A DNA stretch of 64,000 nt from G965230615 sp965230615 (GCA_965230615.1 OZ246012.1:1984001-2048000), one strand, 5' to 3'. Counted from the stretch's first letter, positions 28,856 to 37,441 are shown. The notes: a model not told the origin generated them from the sequence alone. Translations and numbers: made by a program.

Positions 28856-29212
28856 TCACCGGTGTGGCACGTAAATAGCGCGCGCTTTATGCCAGCCGTT
28901 TGTATGACAACCGTCAGCATATAAACTCACCGTATCACCTTTGGCATACACCATCATCGCCATTGAATACATCGCCTTCACATGCTCGGCTTCATTGAGC
29001 ACATCAGCGTCTGTTGCATTTGAATAAATCACCCACTCTTTCGCAGTAGTACTACACTCATTGGCAATCGTCCAGTCACCTTTAATAACAAAAGTGCCAA
29101 TTTCATCCAAGGAAAAAACAGCATCTATTTTGGCCGCTGAAGTATGTCCTGCAGCATAAACATGAGATATTATTGATAACATACTCAATACACATAACAT
29201 TTTTAACTTCAT
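28856..29212 (-). CDS. Small secreted protein of an RHS-associated family (SubB-like pattern)
   Basis: A 118-aa protein with a Sec signal peptide (MKLKMLCVLSMLSIISHVYA) and a mature part of about 98 aa. It shares a pattern with four other small proteins in this window: a first strand region, one Cys in the middle (NECSTT), a short helix-like segment (YSMAMMVYAKGDTVSLY) and a second Cys (ADGC) followed by a final strand. The ATG at 29212 has AGAGGATAAGAG upstream; an upstream extension is unsupported. The pattern recalls the B subunit of subtilase cytotoxin, but this is an inference by eye. It is the outermost gene of the toxin island. Confidence 0.6.
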   Translation of the reverse strand: MKLKMLCVLSMLSIISHVYAAGHTSAAKIDAVFSLDEIGTFVIKGDWTIANECSTTAKEWVIYSNATDADVLNEAEHVKAMYSMAMMVYAKGDTVSLYADGCHTNGWHKARAIYVPHR

Positions 29213-29355
29213 TCTCTTATCCTCTATTGCGTAATCAGGTGCAGACTCGACTTTTTCCAATTATCGTAATATGTTTTTGCATTATTAATTTAATGGCTCG
29301 ATTTTTCACATTAGTCGTTTAATCAAGTCTAGCTCTGTTTTTCTCAGCTAAAAAG

Positions 29356-29865
29356 CTAAAAGCCTTTTATTTGCAATGGTGTTTTTGCAAACGTCAAGCT
29401 ATTTGATGTAAAGCCCCAATACTCAGCATACAACTGAAAGTGACTTATTTCTTCCTTAGGCGGTTGCTGAAAATAAATATCATTCAACACTATAGAAAAA
29501 TCCTGACTTACCACTTTACCACAAGGCTCTTTCGCATAATGCGCATAAACCTCATCGCCATTTTCAGATATTGAAAGCGCCATATCAACAGAGTGATATA
29601 TACTAGCAGAATCAAGGTCTTTTAAAGTATAGCGAACAGCTTGCGGAAATTGATGCCAAACAGCGTACTGACTACCACACTTCACTAAAGTAGAAAGCGT
29701 CCCCTGAACCACAATAACTTTATTCTCTTCATACGAGCCATGGTCATAGCTAATACTAAAGCCCTGATTGTCACTCATGACTTCACCTCCTATACAGTAC
29801 CCACTCACCATCAATAGTAGATAAAAGCTTGTTGAGATTATTTTATTCTTTTTAAGGGCACTCAT
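29356..29865 (-). CDS. Hypothetical exported protein
   Basis: A 169-aa protein not recognised. The N-terminus from the ATG at 29865 has lysines, then a hydrophobic stretch (SFYLLLMVSGYCIGG) consistent with a signal peptide. The mature part is beta-rich in appearance, with two well-separated cysteines (VKCGSQ, EPCGKV) that could form a disulfide. It follows the lyase-like gene on the same strand, separated by a copy of the short interspersed repeat. It could be an orphan immunity protein or effector, but nothing specific supports that. No strong ribosome-binding site is seen. Confidence 0.5.
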   Translation of the reverse strand: MSALKKNKIISTSFYLLLMVSGYCIGGEVMSDNQGFSISYDHGSYEENKVIVVQGTLSTLVKCGSQYAVWHQFPQAVRYTLKDLDSASIYHSVDMALSISENGDEVYAHYAKEPCGKVVSQDFSIVLNDIYFQQPPKEEISHFQLYAEYWGFTSNSLTFAKTPLQIKGF

Positions 29866-29881
29866 ATTTTTTACACTATGT

Positions 29882-29950
29882 CTAGACAAAAATTCTCATG
29901 GACATTTTATAAAAACAGACCGCTTTGCCTTTCTTTTTTATCCATGTCCT
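29882..29950 (+). repeat. Solitary copy of the RAYT-element tail repeat
   Basis: TCTAGACAAAAATTCTCATG, the GACATTTTATAAAAACAG stretch, and a T-rich block ending TTATCCATGTCCT match the 3' tail of the transposase elements. No transposase precedes it. It sits between the lyase-like gene and the hypothetical exported protein. Confidence 0.75.
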
Positions 29951-29976
29951 CATTTATTTACGAAAACATTTAAATA

Positions 29977-30867
29977 TTAATGACCGGCGTGCCAATGAAT
30001 CCAATCCGCAATATTAATCCCTTCAAGCTGGTCATTTTCTGTAGCTGTTAATTCATCATAATAAATAAACTCATCCACCGCATTTAGTGCTGGCGAATAA
30101 ATTCCGAGTTTAAGATAAGGGCCTAAGTCATCATTATAGTTAGTGCCGCCATGATAAGAGACTATTTTTTCATTATTCATCCAGATATATAAATAGCCAC
30201 TCTCCATATTGCTCCAGCGAACATAAACTTCAAACTGAACCCACTGATTTTTAGGAATCAAAAAATCTTGCCCTAAGTTATTTTTATGATTTACTTTAAC
30301 ATCATCGTTATCCTCACCTGCAACATGCAACTTTTTACTCGACGTAATAGTTAATATTCCTAGTCTACCATTCTCATGCAGGGTGAAACTCAATGGCGGA
30401 GATCTAAAAGGCTCTAATTGCATACCACTGCCATTTTTATCCGGCCGCCCATGCCACTGTACTACAATTTTTCTATCTTTGGGGTATCCTGGATCTGGCA
30501 AAAAAAGACTGAATTTATATGAGTATTCCTCAGCCATAACAGTTAGGTAACTATGCGCAACTTCAGCGCGCCGACATCGGTTTTCTGAACCCATACCTGA
30601 AGATAACATTGCTTTGAGCGAGCGCTCTCCTGAATAGACTTGTTCAATCGATGGTTTAACAATTGCATGCGGGGTTTCATGCTCATCATTGGCATCCACA
30701 GGACACTCTTCCATGCCTGTCGCTTCCACGCCCCACAAAGCATCTGCAGGAAGGCTTGCCTGATTCCAGCTTTCTGATAAATACAGACTTTCTACTTCAG
30801 CTATAACCAATGGGCTTACCAACAAACCCGCAAAAACTAAAATTAAAACATGAGATAGACTCCGCAT
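29977..30867 (-). CDS. Polysaccharide lyase-like exported protein (heparin lyase I-like fold)
   Basis: A 296-aa protein with a signal peptide (LILVFAGLLVSPLVIA) and a jelly-roll lyase pattern: an RAEVAH motif, then YSYKFSLFLPDPGYP, KIVVQWHGRPDKNG, PKNQWVQFEVYVRWS, SGYLYIWMNNEKIVSY, GPYLKLGIYSP and IYYDEL. This layout matches the Polysacc_lyase (PF14099) group, which includes PL13/PL20-type enzymes acting on acidic glycans. Substrate is not predictable. The start is backed by GGGGGAAGAG. It lies 17 bases after the small secreted gene 30885-31193, so the two are probably cotranscribed. Confidence 0.78.
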   Translation of the reverse strand: MRSLSHVLILVFAGLLVSPLVIAEVESLYLSESWNQASLPADALWGVEATGMEECPVDANDEHETPHAIVKPSIEQVYSGERSLKAMLSSGMGSENRCRRAEVAHSYLTVMAEEYSYKFSLFLPDPGYPKDRKIVVQWHGRPDKNGSGMQLEPFRSPPLSFTLHENGRLGILTITSSKKLHVAGEDNDDVKVNHKNNLGQDFLIPKNQWVQFEVYVRWSNMESGYLYIWMNNEKIVSYHGGTNYNDDLGPYLKLGIYSPALNAVDEFIYYDELTATENDQLEGINIADWIHWHAGH

Positions 30868-30884
30868 CTCTTCCCCCTGAGATA

Positions 30885-31193
30885 TTAACTATCTGTTAAA
30901 GAAAGCCTATTTAAAATAGTTTTGCAATCTGCGCTTCCCCAGTAAGAGACACTTTTGCCTGAGAGTTGTGCAGAGATCATTAAACTCAAAACACTCTTGC
31001 GCATATCCACACTCCATTGGCTTGGACTAAGCTCAGCAACAACGCCATTGACGGTAAAAGAAACGGTGTCGTTATTATAATCTGTGTTTAACTTTACATT
31101 ACTTACTTTTCCTGAACACCAAGTATTAGACGCAAGGGCTTGATTCATAGGAAATAGTATTATTAAGACCAATATAGATAGTATTTTTTTCAT
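30885..31193 (-). CDS. Small secreted protein of the RHS-associated family
   Basis: A 102-aa protein with a signal peptide (KKILSILVLIILFPMNQALA) and a mature part of about 80 aa. It shares the family pattern: an early Cys (TWCSGKV), a NDTVSFTVNGVV strand region, then SVLSLMISAQLSGKSVSYWG and a second Cys (ADCKTI) before a final strand. The ATG at 31193 is preceded by AAGGA 10 bases upstream; a GTG two codons earlier is an alternative. Function unknown. It is likely in one operon with the lyase-like gene. Confidence 0.6.
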   Translation of the reverse strand: MKKILSILVLIILFPMNQALASNTWCSGKVSNVKLNTDYNNDTVSFTVNGVVAELSPSQWSVDMRKSVLSLMISAQLSGKSVSYWGSADCKTILNRLSLTDS

Positions 31194-31255
31194 GTTCACA
31201 CAATCCTTTTATTCATTAAAATTTATTTATCGTTTAATTTACTGAGCCACTACAA

Positions 31256-31423
31256 GTAATGTTTTCTGCCTTTCTAATAAAATGTATTGCTATATATAAA
31301 TAGCTAACTTTTTCAATAGCAACAACTTATATACTTTTAACGCTAAAACAACTTCTAGACAAAATCGCTCATAGACATTTTATGAAAACAGACCGCTTTG
31401 CCTTTCTTTTTTATGCATGTCCT
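31256..31423 (+). repeat. RAYT-element tail without a transposase
   Basis: About 168 bases equivalent to the 3' tail of the full elements: TTTCTGCC..TTCTAATAA, GCTATATATAAATAGCTAAC, AACTTATATACTTTTAACGC, and a terminal TTATGCATGTCCT. It sits in a ~360-base gap that has no gene, just beyond the immunity candidate 31559-31930. It marks the distal end of the first cassette. Confidence 0.8.
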
Positions 31424-31558
31424 CATTATTCTTAATTATTATTTTGAGCAAAGCCCTTTTCTGCAAAAACCAACAAAAAAACCAATATATACCTCATTAT
31501 CTTCCCACTTACTCTCAAACTTTATGACCAAAGCAATATTTAATCATTATTGTAAAGA

Positions 31559-31930
31559 TCACTCTATTTTTCCTAGAAATTTAGAACGACATTGAATAAA
31601 AGAAAAAACAAAAAAATAAAGCAAAAGCCAAATTAAAAACAGCATTGTTGCTTGAAACCCATAGACTCTCCCAGCAAAAAAAATCACTAGCATAGAAAAA
31701 GCAAAAGAAAAATAGATAAAAACATTTATTTTATTTCGCAAATAATCAAACAAGCTAATTTTTTTTTCCAAAACATAAGAAAAAAACACCACAATCACAG
31801 CCAACAAAAAAGATATTACAGACTGGCCTGTAACCTCCCTTAGAGCTTCAAAAAAAACACAAGGAATAATCATAATAAAAAGCGTATTCCTTAAATTATA
31901 TAGTACATTTTCCAGCTTCCGATCACCCAT
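31559..31930 (-). CDS. Membrane protein, candidate immunity protein for the adjacent RHS tip
   Basis: A 123-aa protein with about four hydrophobic segments (TLFIMIIPCVFF, VISFLLAVIVVFFSY, FIYFSFAFSMLVIFFAG, MLFLIWLLLYFFVFSF). It starts 4 bases after the stop of the orphan tip 31935-32663, the placement of an RHS immunity gene. No family is recognised. A membrane location suggests that its toxin acts at or near the inner membrane. It is the only immunity candidate in the array that is a polytopic membrane protein. Confidence 0.55.
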   Translation of the reverse strand: MGDRKLENVLYNLRNTLFIMIIPCVFFEALREVTGQSVISFLLAVIVVFFSYVLEKKISLFDYLRNKINVFIYFSFAFSMLVIFFAGRVYGFQATMLFLIWLLLYFFVFSFIQCRSKFLGKIE

Positions 31931-31934
31931 TCAT

Positions 31935-32663
31935 TCAATCATCTTTCCAAGGAACATTGCCAATCACACCATCGGTAACTATCGTATTGATCAAGTCAGC
32001 AGCAAACTCCGCTTCTGCACCACCACCTTTAACTCCACGAGTTAAAAGCCCACCATAAATTTCACCTACAACATCAACGATATTAGATTGAGTAAAACCA
32101 TCTTGCTTCAATTTCCAAAGCAAACTCCCCGTGTCGTAAGCCCCATAAATATTTAACAATACTTGAGGTGAGAATATTGGAGCCATAGAAAAAGCACCAT
32201 ATTTAGCTGCTGCATTTTGGGCTTCTCTAAGCCTTATATGCATTACAGCATCTATAATCTCATCTTCAGTAATGCGCGCAGCTGATGAAAAATTAACCTC
32301 AAGAATATCCAATGTCCTCAAGTGCTCAGCTAATGAAGATTGATCTACTATTGAGTCGCCTTTTAGTTCCAATAATCTTTTACGATAATACTGAACGTCC
32401 TTTTTCGAGCGGATACTCGAGTAGTCAACAGAAACACGACCTCCAGAAACAGCGCCACCACTATCAACAGATACATCACCCTCTACCCCTGGAGTTTCAA
32501 CTTCCTTCTGTGAAACTTTAGTCGCAACACTCTGCACCCCCCAAACAACCGCCGCCGAAACCGCCCCCCGCGTCGCGCCTTCCAGCGCCCCGCGCACAAA
32601 ATTATCCCCACTGGCCAAGGCCCCCACAGCGCCACTCACCGCACCGGTGACAATTAAGGACAC
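31935..32663 (-). CDS. Orphan RHS C-terminal tip (unknown toxin domain)
   Basis: A 242-aa fragment. Residues 1-5 are read from the RAYT-element end (GTG start). Residues ~6-43 are the conserved RHS segment GAVSGAVGALASGDNFVRGA plus EGATRGAVSAAVVWG, identical in DNA to the live RHS1 gene over 112 bp. The remaining ~195 aa form an unrecognised tip with a charged helical region and a Gly/Ala-rich part (AAAKYGAFSMAPIF). No ribosome-binding site precedes it and the rest of the RHS protein is missing, so it is probably a silent stored tip. An immunity candidate follows directly. Confidence 0.7.
   Translation of the reverse strand: MSLIVTGAVSGAVGALASGDNFVRGALEGATRGAVSAAVVWGVQSVATKVSQKEVETPGVEGDVSVDSGGAVSGGRVSVDYSSIRSKKDVQYYRKRLLELKGDSIVDQSSLAEHLRTLDILEVNFSSAARITEDEIIDAVMHIRLREAQNAAAKYGAFSMAPIFSPQVLLNIYGAYDTGSLLWKLKQDGFTQSNIVDVVGEIYGGLLTRGVKGGGAEAEFAADLINTIVTDGVIGNVPWKDD
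32536..32647 (-). repeat. 112-bp RHS anchor, copy 1
   Basis: GC-rich segment identical at every base I compared to 38428-38539 and to 41134-41245 inside RHS1. It encodes the last conserved RHS residues before the variable tip and ends abruptly at ACCGG, where the RAYT-element sequence begins. Surrounding DNA is AT-rich, so the identity stands out. Confidence 0.9.
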
Positions 32664-33759
32664 CCATAACTTTTACAGTCTACCGCACCAATCTCTCTAG
32701 ATCTACATTTATAGAAGTTGCGAGATGCTTTCTAAGCTTCTAAGTTTGTCATTCAATTTCAATTTATCTACATAGGCATATCTAGTAATGACTCAAGCCA
32801 GAAAAACACTAATCGCCATTGAAGACACACCTTATTACCACATCACTTGCCGCTGTGTTCGTCGTGCTTTTCTCTGTGGCAAAGACCCTTACTCTGGCAT
32901 TGATTACGAACATCGACGGCAATGGATGGTAGAGCGCATTGCGTTTTTGGCCGAGCTGTTTGCCATTGATATTTATGCCTATGCCATTATGTCTAATCAT
33001 TATCATTTGGTTATTAAACTCAACCCTGAACAGCTTAATGATCTCAGCAATCGTGAAATTGCTGAACGCTGGTCTCAGTTATGCCAACCCTCTCTACTAC
33101 TTGCTCGCTGGCTCAAACAAGAGCCTCTTAGCCAGGCTGAAATGACGCTTATTGAGCAGTGCATTCAAAATTCAAGCCCGGATAAAGACCGCAAAGCATC
33201 AGAGCCAAAAAACACTTATACCCTTAGCCCCTTTGATGGGAGCTGAGCACAGCCATAAGCCCGAAGGGCTGCATTACTCATTACCTGATTACATCACCCT
33301 TGTCGACCAAACGGGGCGTGCTATACGTGACGATAAGCGTGGCTTTATTCATAATGACTTACCCCCTATCTTACAGCGGCTTTGCATCGACAGTGATGAA
33401 TGGCTCATCAACTGCCAGCACTTTGAGAGCCGCTTAGGCCGAGCTGTTGGACGAATCAATCATCTTATTCATCATGCCCAGCAGAAAAAACAGCATTGGT
33501 TTAAGCGAATGCATGTTTTTGAGCATATGTTTTCTACATAAGCTCACACCAAAAACCTAGCTATTTTTATCTGCACTTCCTTTTCAGGAAGCAAAACTTT
33601 CTGCCCTTCTAATAATCCATATCGCTATATATAAATAGCTAACTTTTTCAATAGCAACAACTTATATACTTTTAACGCTAAAACAACTTCTAGACAAAAA
33701 TTCTCATAGACATTTTATAAAAACAGATTGCTTTGTCTTTCTTTTTTATGCATGTCCTC
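32657..33759 (+). mobile_element. RAYT-like element copy 1 (internally deleted)
   Basis: Starts with AGGACACCCATAAC and ends with TTATGCATGTCCT. The two ends form an imperfect terminal inverted repeat (AGGACA..CATAA). The nine bases TGACAATTA before the head are shared by all three copies. It is about 230 bp shorter than copies 2 and 3 because of a deletion in the transposase. The 3' part contains small palindromes (CTTCCTTTTCAGGAAG; GCTAT..ATAGC). Confidence 0.82.
32788..33541 (+). pseudogene. RAYT-like transposase, deleted and frameshifted
   Basis: Same gene as 36026-37009 and 38680-39663, nearly identical in sequence, but about 230 bp are missing after the codons for LIEQCIQ. The deletion joins two ATTCAA direct repeats and, not being a multiple of 3, shifts the frame; the first frame then stops at 33246. 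The C-terminal part continues in another frame (33152-33541). The N-terminal HUH motif (HYH) is kept, but the segment after it that should carry the nucleophile helix is lost. It should be inactive. Confidence 0.88.
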
Positions 33760-33781
33760 ATTTATTTGTTATCATTTATTT

Positions 33782-33902
33782 GTTATTTTTTCAATAGCAA
33801 CAACTTATATATTTTTATCGTTAAAACAACTTTTAGACAAAAATTCTCATAGACATTTTATAAAAACAGACCACTTTGCCTTTCTTTTTTATGCATGTCC
33901 TC
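33782..33902 (+). repeat. Second partial RAYT tail after element copy 1
   Basis: A tandem partial repetition of the element tail: TCAATAGCAACAACTTATAT, CATAGACATTTTATAAAAAC and a terminal TTATGCATGTCCT at 33890-33902. It lies immediately before the immunity candidate 33918-34838. Copies 2 and 3 also have a second, shorter tail. Confidence 0.75.
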
Positions 33903-33917
33903 ATTTATTGCACTCAT

Positions 33918-34838
33918 TTATTCATTCAAATAAATATAGTCAGAAAATAAGTTCTGATGAAAAACCGAGATAGCACCAGCCTCTTCTAAACTCTTAAAAT
34001 CATAAGAAACCTTTCTTTCCCCCAAGTACTTACCCTTAGGAGAATAATATTTAAAAACAGTATTTACTGAACAATTCTTTACCCATTCTTCAACATTAAA
34101 AACCTGCCCTTTAAAAAGACTATAACCTTCTCGCAAAGTAGCCGCATCAAAATCTAGTCCATTCAACAAATACTTAGCATTTTGATTTTTAACTTTTTCA
34201 CATCCCTCACCATCAAAAGAGTCTTCAGCAACAACAACACTTCCAGGATTTTGACCTGAAATCTCATGCATAACTATCAAATGAGTATACTCACGACTTA
34301 ACCCTGGAGAAATTTTCAAAAACGAAGACTCGACATCAAAATCACTCTTCCGGTCAATATCTCTACCCTCAAGAAAAGCGGGCTTCAACTTTATTTTATC
34401 TCTATTAAGTTTTTCATCAGCGTATATCGAAATCCCTACTTCACATTCATCTACTCTAGAACGAACAGTATTCAGCCTCATCAAAAACCATTCCCCAGAA
34501 TTTAAAACCATATTACTTACTTCATTACCAGCCACAATAGTTGAAGCGGCATCGATTCGCCTTATAGATTCAGTATCAAACTGGAAGCCATTCAATGACG
34601 ATCCAATTCCACCATCACTCAAAATACAACGCATAGACTCTATGGTAACATTCCCTCTAAAAACTTCTCCAGACACATTCTCCATTTTTAAAGCGTGATA
34701 TATTTCCCCCTGATAATAAAAATTCTTTAACTCTACACTCAAACCATTATCAGTAGACACCGCATGACAAGAACTAATACTCATAGCAAAACAATAACAA
34801 AAACAACTAAGTATATTTCTTTTACTTAACATTTTCAT
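33918..34838 (-). CDS. Predicted lipoprotein, candidate immunity protein for the adjacent HExxH tip
   Basis: A 306-aa protein from the ATG at 34838 (an ATG two codons later, at 34832, has better spacing to AAGG). It has a signal peptide ending SISSCHAV, a good lipobox with Cys, so it is likely anchored in the outer or inner membrane facing the periplasm. The rest is beta-rich and unrecognised, with several further cysteines. It overlaps the end of the zincin-like fragment 34822-35136 by 17 bases, as immunity genes often do with RHS tips. Confidence 0.58.
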   Translation of the reverse strand: MKMLSKRNILSCFCYCFAMSISSCHAVSTDNGLSVELKNFYYQGEIYHALKMENVSGEVFRGNVTIESMRCILSDGGIGSSLNGFQFDTESIRRIDAASTIVAGNEVSNMVLNSGEWFLMRLNTVRSRVDECEVGISIYADEKLNRDKIKLKPAFLEGRDIDRKSDFDVESSFLKISPGLSREYTHLIVMHEISGQNPGSVVVAEDSFDGEGCEKVKNQNAKYLLNGLDFDAATLREGYSLFKGQVFNVEEWVKNCSVNTVFKYYSPKGKYLGERKVSYDFKSLEEAGAISVFHQNLFSDYIYLNE

Positions 34839-35136
34839 AAACCTTATTACTAATAAGATCATCTCGATACCCTTTCCATTGGTTTCTTATGTATCTTGCA
34901 TCCAACCCAAAAGAATCCTGATAAGGGACTAGCCCTTTCCAAGCATGATACTCTAAAACGCTATGCATAACAGAGGAATCATTACCAACTTTACTATACA
35001 AATTAAGATAATGCTTTCTATCAATCGTAAATTGTTTTATATGAAATAGTTCATGCGCAAGATCCGTAGCAGTTTCTTGCCCTGAAAAGTATATAGGATA
35101 CTGCCCATTATCAAGCTTCCCTACAAATGCACGCAC
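34822..35136 (-). CDS. Orphan zincin-like toxin tip fragment (HExxH)
   Basis: A 104-aa fragment starting at a GTG. Residues 28-32 are HELFH in ATDLAHELFHIKQF, a metallopeptidase HExxH motif, and LEYHAWK some 30 residues later could supply the third ligand. The frame is open about 24 codons further upstream, into the end of the lipoprotein gene 35184-35525, with no start codon there. It therefore looks like a 5'-truncated toxin domain with no RHS core. A lipoprotein immunity candidate follows directly. Not recognised as a named family. Confidence 0.6.
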   Translation of the reverse strand: MRAFVGKLDNGQYPIYFSGQETATDLAHELFHIKQFTIDRKHYLNLYSKVGNDSSVMHSVLEYHAWKGLVPYQDSFGLDARYIRNQWKGYRDDLISNKVYENVK

Positions 35137-35183
35137 TGACTTATTCGGTTTCGAGCCATAACGTTCTTTATTTATTCTTCTCT

Positions 35184-35525
35184 TTAATTTGCGATAGCTA
35201 TATAAGAATTCACGACTCTATTCGTACAAGATTCCAAAACTAAAACAAAACTATTCTCATACATTAGCAACCTATTATTTATTCTTTTTGTTGGACTAAA
35301 AAGCAACTTCACCTTCTTACCATACATGGTAATAACAGGGCTTTCATAATTATAATACCTATACTTCTCACCTAAATTTTTAGACAATATAGGAATAACC
35401 AAATTATCCTGAATATCTTTTGTATACAAAAACAAACATGCTTCTTTATCAACATTTTTAACTGCTGAACAACCGAAAAAATTTAAAGCAACCAAACAGA
35501 AAACCAACCGGGCAACATTTATCAT
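35184..35525 (-). CDS. Predicted lipoprotein, candidate immunity protein for the JAMM-like tip
   Basis: A 113-aa protein with a short signal peptide ending LNFFGCSAV (Cys as likely lipid site; the lipobox is imperfect). It overlaps the JAMM-like ORF by 4 bases, the coupling expected of a toxin/immunity pair. The mature part has two more cysteines and no known motif. A periplasmic lipoprotein would fit a protease toxin acting in the periplasm. Confidence 0.55.
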   Translation of the reverse strand: MINVARLVFCLVALNFFGCSAVKNVDKEACLFLYTKDIQDNLVIPILSKNLGEKYRYYNYESPVITMYGKKVKLLFSPTKRINNRLLMYENSFVLVLESCTNRVVNSYIAIAN

Positions 35526-35905
35526 CTTTTCACCCCCTGGTAAAATCTTGGTTTTGGACTCCCATTATCGTTATACCATATGAGGCCGGGCGCACCATGA
35601 TCTAGGCTTGTACTCAAATCAGCACCAGAAGGAAGACTCGTACCACTCGGGTGAGGGTGCCATTCAAACACTAGATCTTTTTTATTTGTAACCGGAGGCA
35701 AGTCCATACATGTAGAACTGCCATTAGTGCAAGGCATAGCTTCAACAAAATCGACTGACAGCATTTCATTTCCACTCGAGTCAACTGCCCTATAAGCTCT
35801 TATCATGCGAGTTTCAGAACCAGATTTTACGGCCTCATCAAAAATCTTCATAGCCTCATCATTCACCTCGCTCATCTCCATTATTTGACAATTAAGGACA
35901 CCCAT
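35522..35905 (-). CDS. Orphan RHS-type tip with JAMM/DUF4329-like metalloprotease motif
   Basis: A 127-aa protein. Residues 83-96 read HPHPSGTSLPSGAD, matching the JAMM pattern HxHP(x)nSxxD (H83, H85, S93, D96). JAB/DUF4329-like domains are known tips of polymorphic toxins. The first eight residues are read from the RAYT-element end, so its ATG lies in the element. Unlike the other two element-linked orphan tips it lacks the 112-bp RHS anchor. A lipoprotein gene overlaps its stop. It is probably a displaced tip. Confidence 0.6.
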   Translation of the reverse strand: MGVLNCQIMEMSEVNDEAMKIFDEAVKSGSETRMIRAYRAVDSSGNEMLSVDFVEAMPCTNGSSTCMDLPPVTNKKDLVFEWHPHPSGTSLPSGADLSTSLDHGAPGLIWYNDNGSPKPRFYQGVKR

Positions 35906-37225
35906 AACTTTTACAGTCTACCGCACCAATCTCTCTAGATCTACATTTATAGAAGTTGCGAGATGCTTTCTAAGCTTCTAAGTTTGTCATTCAATTTCAA
36001 TTTATTTACATAGGCATATCTAGTAATGACTCAAGCCAGAAAAACACTAATCGCCATTGAAGACACACCTTATTACCACATCACTTGCCGCTGTGTTCGT
36101 CGTGCTTTTCTCTGTGGCAAAGACCCTTACTCTGGCATTGATTACGAACATCGACGGCAATGGATGGTAGAGCGCATTGCGTTTTTGGCCGAGCTGTTTG
36201 CCATTGATATTTATGCCTATGCCATTATGTCTAATCATTATCACTTGGTTATTAAACTTAACCCTGAACAGCTTAATGATCTCAGCAATCGTGAAATTGC
36301 TGAACGCTGGTCTCAGTTATGCCAACCCTCTCTACTACTTGCTCGCTGGCTCAAACAAGAGCCTCTTAGCCAGGCTGAAATGACGCTTATTGAGCAGTGC
36401 ATTCAAGAGTACAAAGACCGCCTCTGCAGTCTGAGTTGGTTTATGCGCTTTTTAAACCAACATATTGCTTGCACTGCTAACCAAGAAGACAATTGTACTG
36501 GTCGCTTTTGGGAGTCACGGTTTAAATCCCAAGCCCTACTCGACACAAGCGCTTTATTAACTTGCATGACCTATGTTGATCTAAACCCTATTCGAGCTTG
36601 CATGGCCGATACCCCTGAAACTTCTGATTACACCTCAATTCAAGCCCGCATAAAGACCGCAAAGCATCAGAGCCAAAAAACACTTATACCCTTAGCCCCT
36701 TTGATGGGAGCTGAGCACAGCCATAAGCCCGAAGGCTTGCATTACTCATTACCTGATTACATCACCCTTATCGACCAAACGGGGCGTGCTATACGTGACG
36801 ATAAGCGTGGCTTTATTCATAATGACTTACCCCCTATCTTACAGCGGCTTTGCATCGACAGTGATGAATGGCTCATCAACTGCCAGCACTTTGAGAGCCG
36901 CTTAGGCCGAGCTGTTGGACGAATTAATCATCTTATTCATCATGCCCAGCAGCAAAAACAGCATTGGTTTAAGCGAATGCATGTTTTTGAGCATATGTTT
37001 TCTACATAAGCTCACACCAAAAACCTAGCTATTTTTATCCGCACTTCCTTTTCAGGAAGCAAACCTTTCTGCCCTTCTAATAATCCATATCGCTATATAC
37101 AAATAGCTAACTTTTCAATAGCAACAACTTATATACTTTTAACGCTTAAACAACTTCTAGACAAAAATTCTCATAGATATTTTATAAAAACAGACCGCTT
37201 TGCCTTTCTTTTTTATGCATGTCCT
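35895..37225 (+). mobile_element. RAYT-like element copy 2
   Basis: Full-length element of about 1331 bp from AGGACACCCATAAC to TTATGCATGTCCT, almost identical to copy 3. It carries an intact transposase gene (36026-37009). The preceding TGACAATTA flank joins the start of the JAMM-like cassette. The element ends form the same imperfect inverted repeat as the others. Confidence 0.85.
36026..37009 (+). CDS. RAYT-like (Y1/HUH, Transposase_17-type) transposase
   Basis: A 327-aa protein identical to the product of 38680-39663. H71 and H73 (SNHYHLVIKL) form the HUH metal-binding pair of Y1/IS200-like and REP-associated transposases. GRFWESRFKSQALLD and YVDLNPIRACM are family motifs. The expected nucleophile-helix region reads SLSWFMRFLNQH, with no Tyr where RAYTs have it, so the catalytic residue is unclear. 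REP-associated transposases cut short palindromic DNA. This one is linked to RHS tip cassettes. Confidence 0.82.
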   Translation: MTQARKTLIAIEDTPYYHITCRCVRRAFLCGKDPYSGIDYEHRRQWMVERIAFLAELFAIDIYAYAIMSNHYHLVIKLNPEQLNDLSNREIAERWSQLCQPSLLLARWLKQEPLSQAEMTLIEQCIQEYKDRLCSLSWFMRFLNQHIACTANQEDNCTGRFWESRFKSQALLDTSALLTCMTYVDLNPIRACMADTPETSDYTSIQARIKTAKHQSQKTLIPLAPLMGAEHSHKPEGLHYSLPDYITLIDQTGRAIRDDKRGFIHNDLPPILQRLCIDSDEWLINCQHFESRLGRAVGRINHLIHHAQQQKQHWFKRMHVFEHMFST

Positions 37226-37236
37226 CATTTATTCAT

Positions 37237-37318
37237 GCTAAAGCAACTTATAGAAAAACCACTCACAAACATTTAACTAACATTAAGTCACTTTGCCTCT
37301 CTTTTTTATGCATGTCCT
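37237..37318 (+). repeat. Second partial RAYT tail after element copy 2
   Basis: A diverged tail: CTAAAGCAACTTATAGAAAA, AAGTCACTTTGCCTCTC and a terminal TTATGCATGTCCT. The whole gap 37010-37441 holds only element tails and an AT-rich stretch; I see no gene in it. Confidence 0.7.
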
Positions 37319-37441
37319 CATTATTCTTTCTCATTATTCTTTCGTGTTGGCATATTTTTACCTGGTTCCTTTGAGTGAGTATTATACCTCTAATTTGTTG
37401 GCCAGTTTTAATGTACCACTACAAAGAGCTCCATTTCTCTT

